This document shows positions 1-8,224 of a DNA stretch of 34,327 nucleotides, piece after piece (position 1 is the first letter of the stretch; every line of letters starts with the position of its first letter). The stretch is from an uncultured Clostridia bacterium (GTDB taxonomy: Bacteria > Bacillota > Clostridia > Christensenellales > UBA1242). The stretch is taken from NCBI GenBank assembly GCA_944350225.1, contig CALVOH010000003.1:1-34327 (forward strand), written 5' to 3'. The position numbers were made by a program, and so were the translations under genes. The notes under the pieces are model-generated. The model had not been told where the DNA came from. It worked only from the letters and a program-made list of their open reading frames with translations, and did no database searches.

Positions 1-33
1 TTTATTTTTATTGATAGAACTAACTTTTCTCAT
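1..33 (-). CDS. 5' end of an unidentified gene (partial)
   Basis: Only eleven codons are visible (MRKVSSINKNK) before the gene leaves the left edge. The start is well supported: a strong GGAGG site lies just upstream of the ATG, and a good promoter lies further upstream. The order spoIIE-tilS-(hpt)-ftsH is common in Firmicutes, so this could be ftsH, but the visible residues are too few to show it. The gene has its own promoter and so is not simply the tail of the tilS transcript. Confidence 0.6.
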   Translation of the reverse strand, partial: MRKVSSINKNK

Positions 34-57
34 AACACCTCCAAATTTGTTTTTTAA

Positions 58-87
58 ATTATATCAAACAAAATAATTGCAAGTCAA
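58..87 (-). promoter_or_regulatory. Sigma-A-like promoter of the left-edge gene
   Basis: On the minus strand TTGACT and a perfect TATAAT are separated by 18 bases. They lie about 25 bases upstream of the ATG of the gene leaving the window, with a GGAGG site between. Confidence 0.65.
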
Positions 88-218
88 TCAATATAACACA
101 AGAACGACAACCATATCAAATTCATTTAAATTTGTAATATTTAATAATTTTAAAACAGTCATCTCACTTAATATTATGAGAAAAATAAAATTTTTAATTC
201 TAAAAACTCAAATATAAA

Positions 219-285
219 TTTGTTGTTTTAGTAATGAAACTCAACACCAAATTTTGTTGTTTTAGTAGTGAAATTCAACACTAAA
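219..285 (-). repeat. 34-bp tandem duplication of the tilS 3' end
   Basis: The 33 bases at 219-251 repeat those at 253-285 with three differences and a one-base spacer. The right copy holds the last codons and stop of tilS. The left copy, just downstream, still reads VEFHY then a stop in its own frame. It is a local slippage or duplication product. No other gene or clear terminator is seen in 88-261. Confidence 0.75.
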
Positions 286-1590
286 TGCTGTTGGCACATT
301 TTCGAGCTTCACTAGCTCCGAAATCTCAACACCTGCTATTGCCAAAATATTGTTGCCATCTGCAAGCACGGGTAAAAAATCTCTCTTCCTTTGAGGAATT
401 TTTTTGTCAATCAAAAATGATTTTAGTTTTTTTGTTCCTCCGCCAAACTTAGTAAAGACATCCCCTTCTAATCTAAATCGCCAAAAGGCACTCTTTGAAA
501 CTTTTCTGTAATCGATGTAAATCACACCTTCCTTTGGCGTAAAATCTTTAACACGTCTTACAATCATTTTGCCCATTGTAGGCACGTCAAACTCTCCGCA
601 TTTGAATTCACATTTAAATTCTGGGACTTCAATCTTTTTATTGAAAAGTGTGATATATTCATAATCTTTAACTGCCACAACGTCAAACGGTAAAGACACG
701 CGTTTTCCGTTTTCAAAATCTGAAGCAAGTGCCATAATCATATCGACGTGTTTTCTTTCAAAATCAAACTTTACTCCAATTTTTTTTAGTGCTTTTATAA
801 TCATTCTTGAAATAATAGGTCTTTTGTAAAGAAAATAGCTCAATGGAATTTTTGCTTCTTTTTCTTCATAAATGACAGCATCGTCATAAACTTGTGAATT
901 TACAAAATCGTCATCTTCTTTTAACGTCGCGCCAAATTGACAAACCGATTTTATCACTGCTGGCCATTTCTTTGCAATTTCTGGTAAAATTGCATTTCGC
1001 AAAAAATTACGTGAGTAATAATTGTCTTTATTAGATTTGTCTTCGACATAATCCAAATTGTTTAAATTGATATAATCTAATATTTCCTCTTTAGAAGTTG
1101 TCAAAAGAGGACGAATATAACGACCTTCTCTGACAGGTTCCATACCACGAGCGCCAGACATACCTGACCCTCTAAAAATATGCATTAAAATCGTTTCTGC
1201 TTGATCGCTGAGATGATGCGCGAGTGCCAACTTGTCGATGACGTCTTTTTTAAATAGTGAATCAAAAATTGCATAACGTCCTTCTCGTGCCGCCGTTTCT
1301 ATGCTTATACCTTTTTCTTTCGCAAGTTTAAGTGATTCTATTCTAAATTTATAAGAACGAACGCCCATTTGCTTACACATTTGCACAACAAAATTTGCCT
1401 CATCTCGAGACTCTTCACGAATTCCATGATCTATGTGGATTGCTATAACTTCGATGTCAAGCTTGTCTGCGTTTTCTTTAAGAAAGTGTAAAAGGGCAAT
1501 CGAATCGCTACCTCCACTGACGCCAACCCCAACCCTATCACCTGGGCTAAACATATTGTTTTCTTCAATAAACTTTAAAACATTTTGCAT
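262..1590 (-). CDS. tilS: tRNA(Ile)-lysidine synthase TilS
   Basis: TilS uses ATP to attach lysine to C34 of tRNA-Ile(CAU), so that the tRNA reads AUA codons. It acts in the cytoplasm. The N-terminal PP-loop is SGGSDS at residues 25-30, followed by HIDHG and by LAHHLSDQAET, both typical of TilS. The C-terminal half carries the TilS substrate-binding region. The protein is 442 residues, normal for the family. I chose the start at 1590 rather than an upstream in-frame ATG at 1620: it has a GAGG site at good spacing and puts the PP-loop at the usual place, whereas the earlier ATG would lie upstream of the predicted transcription start. The gene follows spoIIE as in many Firmicutes but has its own promoter. 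Its 3' end is tandemly duplicated. Confidence 0.95.
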   Translation of the reverse strand: MQNVLKFIEENNMFSPGDRVGVGVSGGSDSIALLHFLKENADKLDIEVIAIHIDHGIREESRDEANFVVQMCKQMGVRSYKFRIESLKLAKEKGISIETAAREGRYAIFDSLFKKDVIDKLALAHHLSDQAETILMHIFRGSGMSGARGMEPVREGRYIRPLLTTSKEEILDYINLNNLDYVEDKSNKDNYYSRNFLRNAILPEIAKKWPAVIKSVCQFGATLKEDDDFVNSQVYDDAVIYEEKEAKIPLSYFLYKRPIISRMIIKALKKIGVKFDFERKHVDMIMALASDFENGKRVSLPFDVVAVKDYEYITLFNKKIEVPEFKCEFKCGEFDVPTMGKMIVRRVKDFTPKEGVIYIDYRKVSKSAFWRFRLEGDVFTKFGGGTKKLKSFLIDKKIPQRKRDFLPVLADGNNILAIAGVEISELVKLENVPTAFSVEFHY

Positions 1591-1611
1591 ACAAAAAAAC
1601 CTCGTGAAGAA

Positions 1612-1640
1612 ATTATACACGTTAATGCATAATAAATCAA
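1612..1640 (-). promoter_or_regulatory. tilS promoter
   Basis: On the minus strand TTGATT and TATAAT are separated by 17 bases. The -10 box lies about 21 bases upstream of the chosen tilS ATG, inside the spoIIE-tilS gap. It allows tilS expression independent of sporulation. Confidence 0.6.
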
Positions 1641-1667
1641 GGTTTATTTTAAAAATTAATAATTTTT

Positions 1668-3962
1668 TTATATATCAAACACTTTTACCACCATAACTGT
1701 CATATCATCTCGCGCACATCCATCATTGTTTGCAAGTGCTTGCTCTAATATTTTATCAGCAATAGTTTGAGGATTTTTTGCATAGCAAGATTTTACGAAA
1801 TCTTCAAACGCCTCATCTGTGGCAAAACTGTCACTTACGCCATCGGTAACAAGCACTATGTTGTCGCCAGAACTCACAACAACCTTTTTTGTCGTTGGAT
1901 TGACTTTGTCAACTATGCCAAGAGGCAAGGCTCCACTTTCAATCCTTGAAACGTTTTCGTTTGACATAATCAAAGATATCGGTGACGCCATTTTAACAAA
2001 ATCTGCAAATCCATTTTTTAAATCCAACACGCAAACATCCAACGCGGAAAATTTTTCTTCGCGCTGTAAAGATAAAAGCTTGTTTACACTTGATAAAACG
2101 AGTTCACTATCAAAACCTGCCTTATAGAAGTTTTCAATAAGCCCTATAGCTATTTCGCTCGTGTTTTCGGCATCTTTCCCGCTACCCATTCCATCACAAA
2201 GAGAAAACATAAAACGGTCTCCGTTTAACCTTTGAACACTGTGACTGTCACCACTGCGAGAGCTTCCTGCTTTTGTATGCTGTGAAATCGCAAATACGCA
2301 ATCGTATTTTGATGCGGTTTTTAAACTTAAAGTCGTCCATCCTGGTTTTGTCGATGGAAATTTTTCATAAACTCCCATTTTCGACTTGCAAATTTTTCCT
2401 ATTATATCTGCTATTTTTATTTTTTCTGCATCGGTGTTTCGAACTACCACTGAGGCCTCACACGTTCTCGCGTCTCTTTCAAAAACTATAACATCCGAGC
2501 ACACAATATCATTAAACAGTAATTCATCAATTATTTTTTGTTCTCGCCGGCCGTCAAAAGATATTTCCGTGTCAACCTCTTTAGAAAGATCTCTCATTAC
2601 ACTTGAAATACCACCAAGCTGGTCGGCAATCAACATTTTTGACATGTCTATATTTGAAAGCATACCGCTATAAGATTTATATTGCCTAGTCAAACTGTTT
2701 GTAGCAGATATTATGCCATTCAGTCTACCACACCTTGAATTTAAATATGAAGGTATGTCCAAAAGCGTAATCTTTCCTTTTTCGAAAGCTATTGTTACCA
2801 ATTCGTCCAACACTTTTTCCGTTTCTGCCTGAAAGGTCCTATGGCATCTCGCTCGATCCGGGCAACTTTCACAATTGCGCGAAACAATCTCATCTCTTAA
2901 CAGTTTTTTTACTTCCTCTTCGCTTAAATTTTGTTTCACTAGCCCTCTAAAAACTTTGTTCATTTCGCCAAATACGTCAGAAAGCGAACCCAATCTACGT
3001 TTTAGAACTTCACGGTTTCTGTTAACAACATTCTTGACGGCAATCCTATCTCCTTTGAGGTCAAACACACCTTTTATTGACTCATAAATCTTATCTGGTA
3101 TTAATGCAAAAATTATGCAACTTATTCCTGCCGGCAAAATAGAAATCCAACTAAAATCAGGATATAAGTTTAAAAAGTATCCAATTACAATCTCGGTAAT
3201 CAACAACGATATTGCAGAAAAATATTTGCGATATGTTTTAAATGGAGATATCGCTAGCGCCCACAACATAAAAGGTGCAATAAATATAGGATTAAGAGTT
3301 GATATCAAAGTTCCAAGTCCTAGTATCGCTGCTACAAAAACCGAATAGTATGTTTTTGAACAATATGTTATTGCAAGTAAAACGAAGGACACAAAGAGTT
3401 TTAAAAAAGAAAACCCATACAACTGCACCGGCACAAGGCCACCAGCAAGTGCCATAAGTATTACGCCACCGCTAATAAGTTCTACAGCAGAAAGCCTATA
3501 ATTAAACCCTCTAACAAATATGGCTTCAAAAAATGTAATAGATCCTAACATAAACAACACGCCTAGCACACATGAAGCCACGGAATAATAAATAGAATTA
3601 AAGTTGCTTGATGTTATTGCAAAAACCATTGAAGCTATTTGGCTTAAAAAACAATATATGCTTAGTTCCCAAACAGGCAACGGCTTTTTACAAAAATAAT
3701 GTATAAGATAAGGAACAAACAAAAAAAAGACTGAGCAAATAGCTCCAATTATGCTTGGCATTGAATGGTCAAGGACAATGCTGGAAATTAAGTAAGCCGG
3801 GCAAACCAACCATATTTTTTGATTTGCCCAAACTAGCGCAAACATCATTGAAAACGCAAACGGGAATATCACGCCGGCTATTGAGGATAAGTTTAAAACA
3901 AAAAACAACCCTAAAAAGCCTATGCCTAAAAACAAATATTTAAGTTTTTCAAAAACGTTCAT
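1668..3962 (-). CDS. spoIIE: Stage II sporulation protein E (membrane PP2C phosphatase)
   Basis: SpoIIE dephosphorylates the anti-anti-sigma factor SpoIIAA at the asymmetric septum, which releases sigma F in the forespore; it also helps form that septum. The 764-residue protein has the family layout: about ten hydrophobic membrane segments in the first ~300 residues, a central region, and a C-terminal PP2C-type phosphatase. Metal-site motifs are visible as CDGMGSGK and DDMT (residues 752-755). A Cys cluster (CESCPDRARC) sits in the central region, a feature I associate with clostridial rather than Bacillus proteins. The start has an AGGAG site. A TATAAT lies upstream without a recognisable -35 box, which would suit an activator-dependent promoter, but I see no clear 0A box there. 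Downstream is tilS, as in other spore formers. Confidence 0.95.
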   Translation of the reverse strand: MNVFEKLKYLFLGIGFLGLFFVLNLSSIAGVIFPFAFSMMFALVWANQKIWLVCPAYLISSIVLDHSMPSIIGAICSVFFLFVPYLIHYFCKKPLPVWELSIYCFLSQIASMVFAITSSNFNSIYYSVASCVLGVLFMLGSITFFEAIFVRGFNYRLSAVELISGGVILMALAGGLVPVQLYGFSFLKLFVSFVLLAITYCSKTYYSVFVAAILGLGTLISTLNPIFIAPFMLWALAISPFKTYRKYFSAISLLITEIVIGYFLNLYPDFSWISILPAGISCIIFALIPDKIYESIKGVFDLKGDRIAVKNVVNRNREVLKRRLGSLSDVFGEMNKVFRGLVKQNLSEEEVKKLLRDEIVSRNCESCPDRARCHRTFQAETEKVLDELVTIAFEKGKITLLDIPSYLNSRCGRLNGIISATNSLTRQYKSYSGMLSNIDMSKMLIADQLGGISSVMRDLSKEVDTEISFDGRREQKIIDELLFNDIVCSDVIVFERDARTCEASVVVRNTDAEKIKIADIIGKICKSKMGVYEKFPSTKPGWTTLSLKTASKYDCVFAISQHTKAGSSRSGDSHSVQRLNGDRFMFSLCDGMGSGKDAENTSEIAIGLIENFYKAGFDSELVLSSVNKLLSLQREEKFSALDVCVLDLKNGFADFVKMASPISLIMSNENVSRIESGALPLGIVDKVNPTTKKVVVSSGDNIVLVTDGVSDSFATDEAFEDFVKSCYAKNPQTIADKILEQALANNDGCARDDMTVMVVKVFDI

Positions 3963-3993
3963 CTTTTACTCCTGCAAAGTGATTATAAAAAAA

Positions 3994-4024
3994 TAAAAAA
4001 AAACTGCTAAAAATTATTTGCAGT
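3994..4024 (-). terminator. Weak terminator after the guanylate kinase-like gene
   Basis: On the minus strand ACTGC and GCAGT can form a 5-bp stem around a 12-base AT-rich loop, followed directly by a run of eight or nine T. It lies between the end of the kinase gene and the start of spoIIE. Confidence 0.45.
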
Positions 4025-4059
4025 CTTTTTGTCTTTTTTTTAATTCTTTTGTTGAACGG

Positions 4060-4608
4060 TTATTTTAAATTTTTTACTCCAACGGCTTTTTCAATTTGCT
4101 TCACGGTGTCTTTGAGATCTATATTTTCTATATAAAAATCAAATTTGTCAACACATTTTCTCTCCATTTCATACCGAGACATTCTCACCTTTATCATCTC
4201 TTCACTTTCGCCTCGATCTTTTAGTCTTTGATATAAAACAGAATTTGGAGCATCTAAAAACACTGTCTTGCAGTTTTTCTTTCCCAAATAATTTTGAACC
4301 TTTATAGCTCCGTTTACATCAAGGTCTTTTATATAATTTCTTTTTGTAGCTTTAATTTGTTCTAGTGCCGAACGTATTGTTCCATACATCAAATCAGCAT
4401 GCACATTTTCATATTCGAAAAAAACGTCGTCTTTTATCATTTTTTCGAACTCTTTTTTTGAAACGTGTATGTAAGCATCTCTCTCGCCTTCACGCTTCGC
4501 TCTTGTTGTAACGGCTTTTAAATATTGTAAATTTGGATACTTTTTCATCAAAACATCTATAACCGAATTTTTACCCACTCCTGATGGGCCTATGATAATA
4601 GTTAACAT
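4060..4608 (-). CDS. Guanylate kinase-like protein
   Basis: Guanylate kinase converts GMP and ATP to GDP and ADP. The P-loop GPSGVGKNS starts at residue 7, followed by TTRAKREGE, the YGT nucleotide-binding motif, and DLDVNGA where the family usually has DIDVQGA. The C-terminal half matches the family (PNSVLYQRLKDRG and later a Y-x-N pattern). The length of 182 is a little short (usual about 200), and several family positions, such as the GVDYHF stretch, are changed. It may therefore be a divergent paralogue rather than the main Gmk. The start at 4608 has an AAGGAG site; an in-frame ATG 15 codons earlier adds only a poorly conserved tail. It lies 73 bases downstream of cwlD in the same direction. 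Confidence 0.75.
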   Translation of the reverse strand: MLTIIIGPSGVGKNSVIDVLMKKYPNLQYLKAVTTRAKREGERDAYIHVSKKEFEKMIKDDVFFEYENVHADLMYGTIRSALEQIKATKRNYIKDLDVNGAIKVQNYLGKKNCKTVFLDAPNSVLYQRLKDRGESEEMIKVRMSRYEMERKCVDKFDFYIENIDLKDTVKQIEKAVGVKNLK

Positions 4609-4634
4609 TACATCTCCTTGAAAACAAAATTGAC

Positions 4635-4660
4635 TTGAAATATATTTTATCATATTTCAA
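4635..4660 (-). repeat. Inverted repeat between cwlD and the kinase gene
   Basis: Nine-base arms TTGAAATAT and ATATTTCAA surround an eight-base AT-rich spacer. No clean T-run follows, so it may be an operator upstream of the kinase gene rather than a terminator for cwlD. Confidence 0.35.
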
Positions 4661-4681
4661 AAGACAAACAAACCTTTTTGC

Positions 4682-5371
4682 TTACATATGAAGATAATTC
4701 AAAATTCCACAAGCCACTGCATAACAAATTTCCTGACGATATTCATTTGAAAGCAGTAACTTTTCTTCTTCATGATTGGAAAGAAAACCAAACTCAACCA
4801 GTGCTCCCGGAACCTGCGTACAATTTAAAATGTAAAAATCTCCTGCGTTTGCTTGTGACTTGGCATAAGCTATATTTTCATACAAAGCATTTTGCAAACT
4901 TTGTGCAAGCGCTTGACCCCCATAATTCTTTTCATCAAAAAAAACGTGCGCTCCGCGAGATGAACTTAATGGAAAAGCATTCATGTGAACACTTAAAACT
5001 AAATCAGCAGCGCTGTCTTCAATAATTTTTTGCCTTGCCTCCATGTCTGAACGCTTTTTATTTGATGCGAGTGGCGAATATAAACCGTTTAAATCTGTTC
5101 TCGTCATAACGACTTTTAATCCCAGCCTTTCACAAATGGATTTTAAAGTTTCGGCATATTCTAAATTGAGTTCATTTTCTGTTATTCCACTCGATTTACC
5201 GATGCAGCCTCCATCTGCGCCACCATGCCCCGCATCAATAACAATGGAGTATTCTGGCTTGGGCGAGGATGTTGTTTGAACGGCATAAAAAATACCAAAA
5301 ATAGCACAAATCAAAACTATGCTTATTAAGATAATGCACAATGTCCGTTTTTTTATTGTTAAAAATTTCAT
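4682..5371 (-). CDS. cwlD: N-acetylmuramoyl-L-alanine amidase, CwlD type
   Basis: Amidase_3 enzymes cleave the bond between MurNAc and the peptide stem. CwlD does this during spore cortex synthesis so that muramic-delta-lactam can form. The 229-residue protein starts with a basic tail and one membrane segment (about residues 11-30), which places the domain outside the membrane. The zinc and catalytic residues are all visible: His49 in DAGHGG, Glu65 in TENELNL, His129 in SVHMNA and Glu193 in EFGFLSN. The length matches CwlD. No good Shine-Dalgarno site is seen before the ATG. A diverged, truncated copy of its 5' end lies about 2 kb away on the same strand, beyond the ankyrin-like gene. Confidence 0.88.
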   Translation of the reverse strand: MKFLTIKKRTLCIILISIVLICAIFGIFYAVQTTSSPKPEYSIVIDAGHGGADGGCIGKSSGITENELNLEYAETLKSICERLGLKVVMTRTDLNGLYSPLASNKKRSDMEARQKIIEDSAADLVLSVHMNAFPLSSSRGAHVFFDEKNYGGQALAQSLQNALYENIAYAKSQANAGDFYILNCTQVPGALVEFGFLSNHEEEKLLLSNEYRQEICYAVACGILNYLHM

Positions 5372-5412
5372 ATTGTATATTATTAATTCACAATAAAATT
5401 TATGTTATGGTA

Positions 5413-5442
5413 TTGACAAATCAAAAAAAACTTTGCTATAAT
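5413..5442 (+). promoter_or_regulatory. Consensus promoter placed for a leaderless transcript
   Basis: Perfect TTGACA and TATAAT hexamers are separated by 18 bases. The ATG of the ankyrin-like gene begins only six bases after the -10 box, so transcription should start at or next to the start codon. No ribosome-binding site fits in between. Confidence 0.75.
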
Positions 5443-5448
5443 GTGAAC

Positions 5449-7029
5449 ATGAGAAAAGTTGATTTTAAAAATATGCCTTTAAACAAACTGTTTAATCTTC
5501 TTTCGGATGAAGATAAACAGATTGTGTCTTTATATGAAAATGTTCGTAATATCAATATTGATATAATTGATTTACCAATATTAAAAAAATATAAATGCTA
5601 TGCTTTCACAACTATTAGTCAAACTTTAAAAAGCATTCGGTCAAATTTGGTTACAGAAGCAAAACGTTCAAAAACCGATTTGAAAAAAGGCATATCGTCC
5701 ATAAAAAATCTGCAGAATCCTGTTGTCAAAGCAATAAGAAACAACAATCAACCTTTGGCGTGGTATTTAGTCAAAAAAAAATTATACAGTCCTGTGAAAC
5801 CTGATGAGATTTTTCCTTCACTTATCAATAACGCAAGCGATTTTATAGAAATAATTTTATATATGCCCTTAGAGAAAACAAAACGAAATGAACTTGCTAT
5901 ATATAGAATTTTAAAACGAATGATAAATAAGCCAGAAGATGAAAAGTTGTTATTGCAAGTATATGAAAAATTGAAAAAGACAAAATATTGTGACATCAAT
6001 CAATACTCTTCTTTTAACTGGATAAATTATCTTACTTCAAAAAGTGCCAATAAAGTTCATTTCCGAAAAGGCACCGCTAATCGTCATGTGCCACAAGAGA
6101 CTTATATGTTGCACGAAAGCATATTGACCTATCCCACAATCGTTCCATACCTATTAAAATTTAAAGATCTAGATGTTAACATAAAAAATAAGAGCAATAT
6201 TGAAGAACCTTCAGAATTTTCAGAATTAGAAAATCCTTCTCCTACAAATGGCAACTTGCCGATCATGCAACTTTTTAGATGGGCTGATTTAATTCATATA
6301 CTCAAACAACAGCATAATTATAAGTGTGGACTTGTTGGTATTTCTGATATGTATATAGATATTTTAGAAGAAATCTCAAAAAAGTATGATATAACAAAAT
6401 CAAATGAATATATTGATGAATTTATTAAACGCGGTGCTATACTAGACTATAAAAATGCAAATGGTGAAAGTGTTGTTATGACAGCGATTCACCACTACCA
6501 TGTACATGGAGTTGAAGTGTGCCGGCATCTTTTATACCCCGAAATTCTTCATGATATGGAAAAACTTAATGGGCATAGTTTATGGGCTGAACTTCCAGTA
6601 AAAATTTGTGAAATTTTATCTACAAAATTTCCATCAATGACAGATTCGTTGAACATCACATATTCTGAATATCTGTCAAACAAAACTGAGTATGATAGTC
6701 ACCTCCCAAAAGACAAAATGATTCATCCAGACTTTTTAATTGATTTAATTGACAAAATTCCTAAACTTAATCTGCTTTTAGAGCGTACGTCACATATATC
6801 TTATGATTATGAGAGAAAATTCGGAGAAGAAAGCCCTGAATATATAGGGTTTAATAACAAAGCCCAAGCAATATTAGAAAAATATGGAATAGATGATCAT
6901 TATTATTTTGACGCAGACGAGATTATAAATGCTGCAAGAAATGGATATCAAATCCAATCGCAAGGCATAGCAGAATATGAGAAATTTATCGAAGTTGAAG
7001 AAGAAAACCTTACTATAAAAACACCATAA
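5449..7029 (+). CDS. Ankyrin-repeat-like protein of unknown function
   Basis: The protein has 526 residues, no signal peptide and no membrane segment. Two stretches resemble ankyrin repeats: one begins near DVNIKNKSN and runs into NGNLPIMQLF; the clearer one is GAILDYKNANGESVVMTAI followed by a helix ending in CRHLL. Ankyrin repeats usually bind protein partners; no catalytic motif was recognised. The start at 5449 follows a perfect promoter by six bases and lacks a Shine-Dalgarno site. An in-frame ATG eight codons later is possible but also lacks one. The last codons may be shifted: adding one base in the A-run at 7017-7021 would extend the protein 15 codons to a stop at 7071-7073. The gene lies between cwlD and a relic of cwlD, which suggests it was acquired. 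Confidence 0.7.
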   Translation: MRKVDFKNMPLNKLFNLLSDEDKQIVSLYENVRNINIDIIDLPILKKYKCYAFTTISQTLKSIRSNLVTEAKRSKTDLKKGISSIKNLQNPVVKAIRNNNQPLAWYLVKKKLYSPVKPDEIFPSLINNASDFIEIILYMPLEKTKRNELAIYRILKRMINKPEDEKLLLQVYEKLKKTKYCDINQYSSFNWINYLTSKSANKVHFRKGTANRHVPQETYMLHESILTYPTIVPYLLKFKDLDVNIKNKSNIEEPSEFSELENPSPTNGNLPIMQLFRWADLIHILKQQHNYKCGLVGISDMYIDILEEISKKYDITKSNEYIDEFIKRGAILDYKNANGESVVMTAIHHYHVHGVEVCRHLLYPEILHDMEKLNGHSLWAELPVKICEILSTKFPSMTDSLNITYSEYLSNKTEYDSHLPKDKMIHPDFLIDLIDKIPKLNLLLERTSHISYDYERKFGEESPEYIGFNNKAQAILEKYGIDDHYYFDADEIINAARNGYQIQSQGIAEYEKFIEVEEENLTIKTP

Positions 7030-7102
7030 AAGAAGCAGAAGAAAAGCACCGATTTGAGGATATTCCTTTTTAAAAATTTTTAAATTAAATTTAATTTCAA
7101 AC

Positions 7103-7127
7103 AGCATATCAAACGATATGCTTTTTT
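7103..7127 (+). terminator. Terminator of the ankyrin-like gene
   Basis: AGCATATC and GATATGCT form an 8-bp stem with an AAAC loop, followed by six T. It lies about 75 bases after the stop codon and about 30 bases after the possible shifted stop. Confidence 0.8.
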
Positions 7128-7184
7128 CTTATCCCTATAAAATTATGTATGTCTTTCCTCTTAAAATTTTAAAATATACTGCCC

Positions 7185-7355
7185 TTACTTGACATTAACT
7201 CGACCATGTCCCGCGTCAATTACAATAGTAAAGCTCTTTTGTGGAACGTTTGCATTGACGACCATAAGAACCGAACATAAATAAATTAATAGAAACAACA
7301 GCAATATTATAATACAAAACAAGATTTTTCTTTTCTTTATTATGACAAATTTCAT
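7185..7355 (-). pseudogene. Truncated relic of a second cwlD copy
   Basis: This 56-codon reading frame begins MKFVIIKKRK, like MKFLTIKKRT of intact cwlD. It then has a hydrophobic segment and the zinc-site motif FTIVIDAGHG, matching YSIVIDAGHG. Homology stops right after DAGHG and a stop codon follows six codons later, so the other zinc ligands and the catalytic Glu are missing. It is an old copy, clearly diverged at the nucleotide level. Alternatively the peptide is still made as a small membrane protein, but no ribosome-binding site is seen. Confidence 0.8.
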
Positions 7356-7592
7356 ATAAATATTTTATTGAAACTCATATTTTATAGAACATCTTTTAAT
7401 TTTTAAAAAATTGTTTTATTTTAACTTTTAATAAGAAAAATTGTTATTATAAGAAGATGTAAAAAGTAGAAAGGCATAAATTGGATAAAATTATGTTGAC
7501 AAAAAACTACTACAAGATTAGAAATATTTATAAATTGATTATTGATATTTTTTAAATTAAATTATAAACACTTCTAATTATTAATTTAAGCA
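7356..7592. other. AT-rich intergenic region with one possible tiny ORF
   Basis: No gene of normal size is present. A 24-codon frame starting with TTG at 7481 (or ATG at 7493) and ending at 7555 has a GAAAGG site seven bases upstream and would encode a basic, Tyr/Ile-rich peptide. A TTGACA at 7496-7501 lies inside it. I see no further structure. Confidence 0.3.
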
Positions 7593-7621
7593 TTGACAAA
7601 AAATACTTTATATGTTAGTCT
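7593..7621 (+). promoter_or_regulatory. Possible promoter of the small-gene pair
   Basis: A perfect TTGACA is followed after 17 bases by TAGTCT, a poor -10 match. It lies just upstream of the GAGG site of the 107-residue protein gene. Confidence 0.4.
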
Positions 7622-7637
7622 TACAAAGAGGTAGTTT

Positions 7638-7961
7638 ATGAAAGATAAATTGAAAAATGAAGCTATTGAAGATCTAAAAAAAAATATTGGCATTCTTAAA
7701 GATTTAAAAACTGGTTGTGCAGTTTTGGGGCTTGCTTGTGGATGTATGGGTTTAATTTTTTCGGGGGTCGGAATTCTTGAAGGATCAATTGCTTGCAATA
7801 TTGGTCTCGCTGTTTTAATCCCTTCCTATGTTTCCGCTAAGGTTTCTCAATATCGTTTGGAAAAGATAAAAAAAGAATTGGAATCATCTACTAAAGAAGA
7901 ATTTGACATATTTGAAGAATACAATCTCACCGATGAAGACGATTTAAACAAAGACAGATAA
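7638..7961 (+). CDS. Small two-helix membrane protein, unknown function
   Basis: The 107-residue protein has a charged N-terminal helix, two adjacent hydrophobic segments (about residues 28-68, rich in Gly, Cys and Ile) and an acidic C-terminal tail that looks helical. A GAGG site supports the start. I do not recognise a family. It is followed after 22 bases by another small gene with a strong ribosome-binding site, and the two probably share a transcript. Confidence 0.65.
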   Translation: MKDKLKNEAIEDLKKNIGILKDLKTGCAVLGLACGCMGLIFSGVGILEGSIACNIGLAVLIPSYVSAKVSQYRLEKIKKELESSTKEEFDIFEEYNLTDEDDLNKDR

Positions 7962-7983
7962 AATATTTATTTAAGGAGTTAAA

Positions 7984-8169
7984 ATGAAAATTAAAGAACT
8001 TTTACGGAAGGTCGACAAAAAATTAAAAGAACTGCCACAAGAAAAATTGGCAGAAATAGAAAAAACAATCGATGAAGATATTGAAAAATTTTTTAGTTCT
8101 GAAGCAGAAGAAGATGATTTAACAATTCCAAAAGTTGTTGAAGAAAACTTTCCTTTTTTATTTAGATGA
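7984..8169 (+). CDS. Small charged helical protein, unknown function
   Basis: The 61-residue product is mostly Lys and Glu in a helix-like pattern, with an acidic stretch and an aromatic C-terminus (FPFLFR). A strong AAGGAG site with good spacing supports translation. It probably forms an operon with the membrane protein gene just upstream; they could act together, for example as membrane protein and cytoplasmic partner, but nothing in the sequence shows a function. Confidence 0.6.
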   Translation: MKIKELLRKVDKKLKELPQEKLAEIEKTIDEDIEKFFSSEAEEDDLTIPKVVEENFPFLFR

Positions 8170-8178
8170 CAATTTTCT

Positions 8179-8207
8179 TTGACAAAAAATCTAAATTGTG
8201 ATAACAT
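8179..8207 (+). promoter_or_regulatory. Promoter of the gatCAB-aspS leader
   Basis: A perfect TTGACA and TAACAT are separated by 17 bases. The predicted transcript starts near 8214, directly before the GAGG site of the leader ORF, so the leader peptide would be translated from the very start of the RNA. Confidence 0.7.
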
Positions 8208-8224
8208 ATCTTTCGAGGTAAACA

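Noticed and set aside
5341-5448. N-terminal extension of the ankyrin-like protein from 5341
   Set aside because: The extension overlaps the 5' end of cwlD and the promoter, so it would not be transcribed.
7481-7555. 24-codon TTG-started ORF as a confident gene
   Set aside because: A weak SD and no recognisable promoter or conservation can be shown; kept only as a remark in the intergenic entry.
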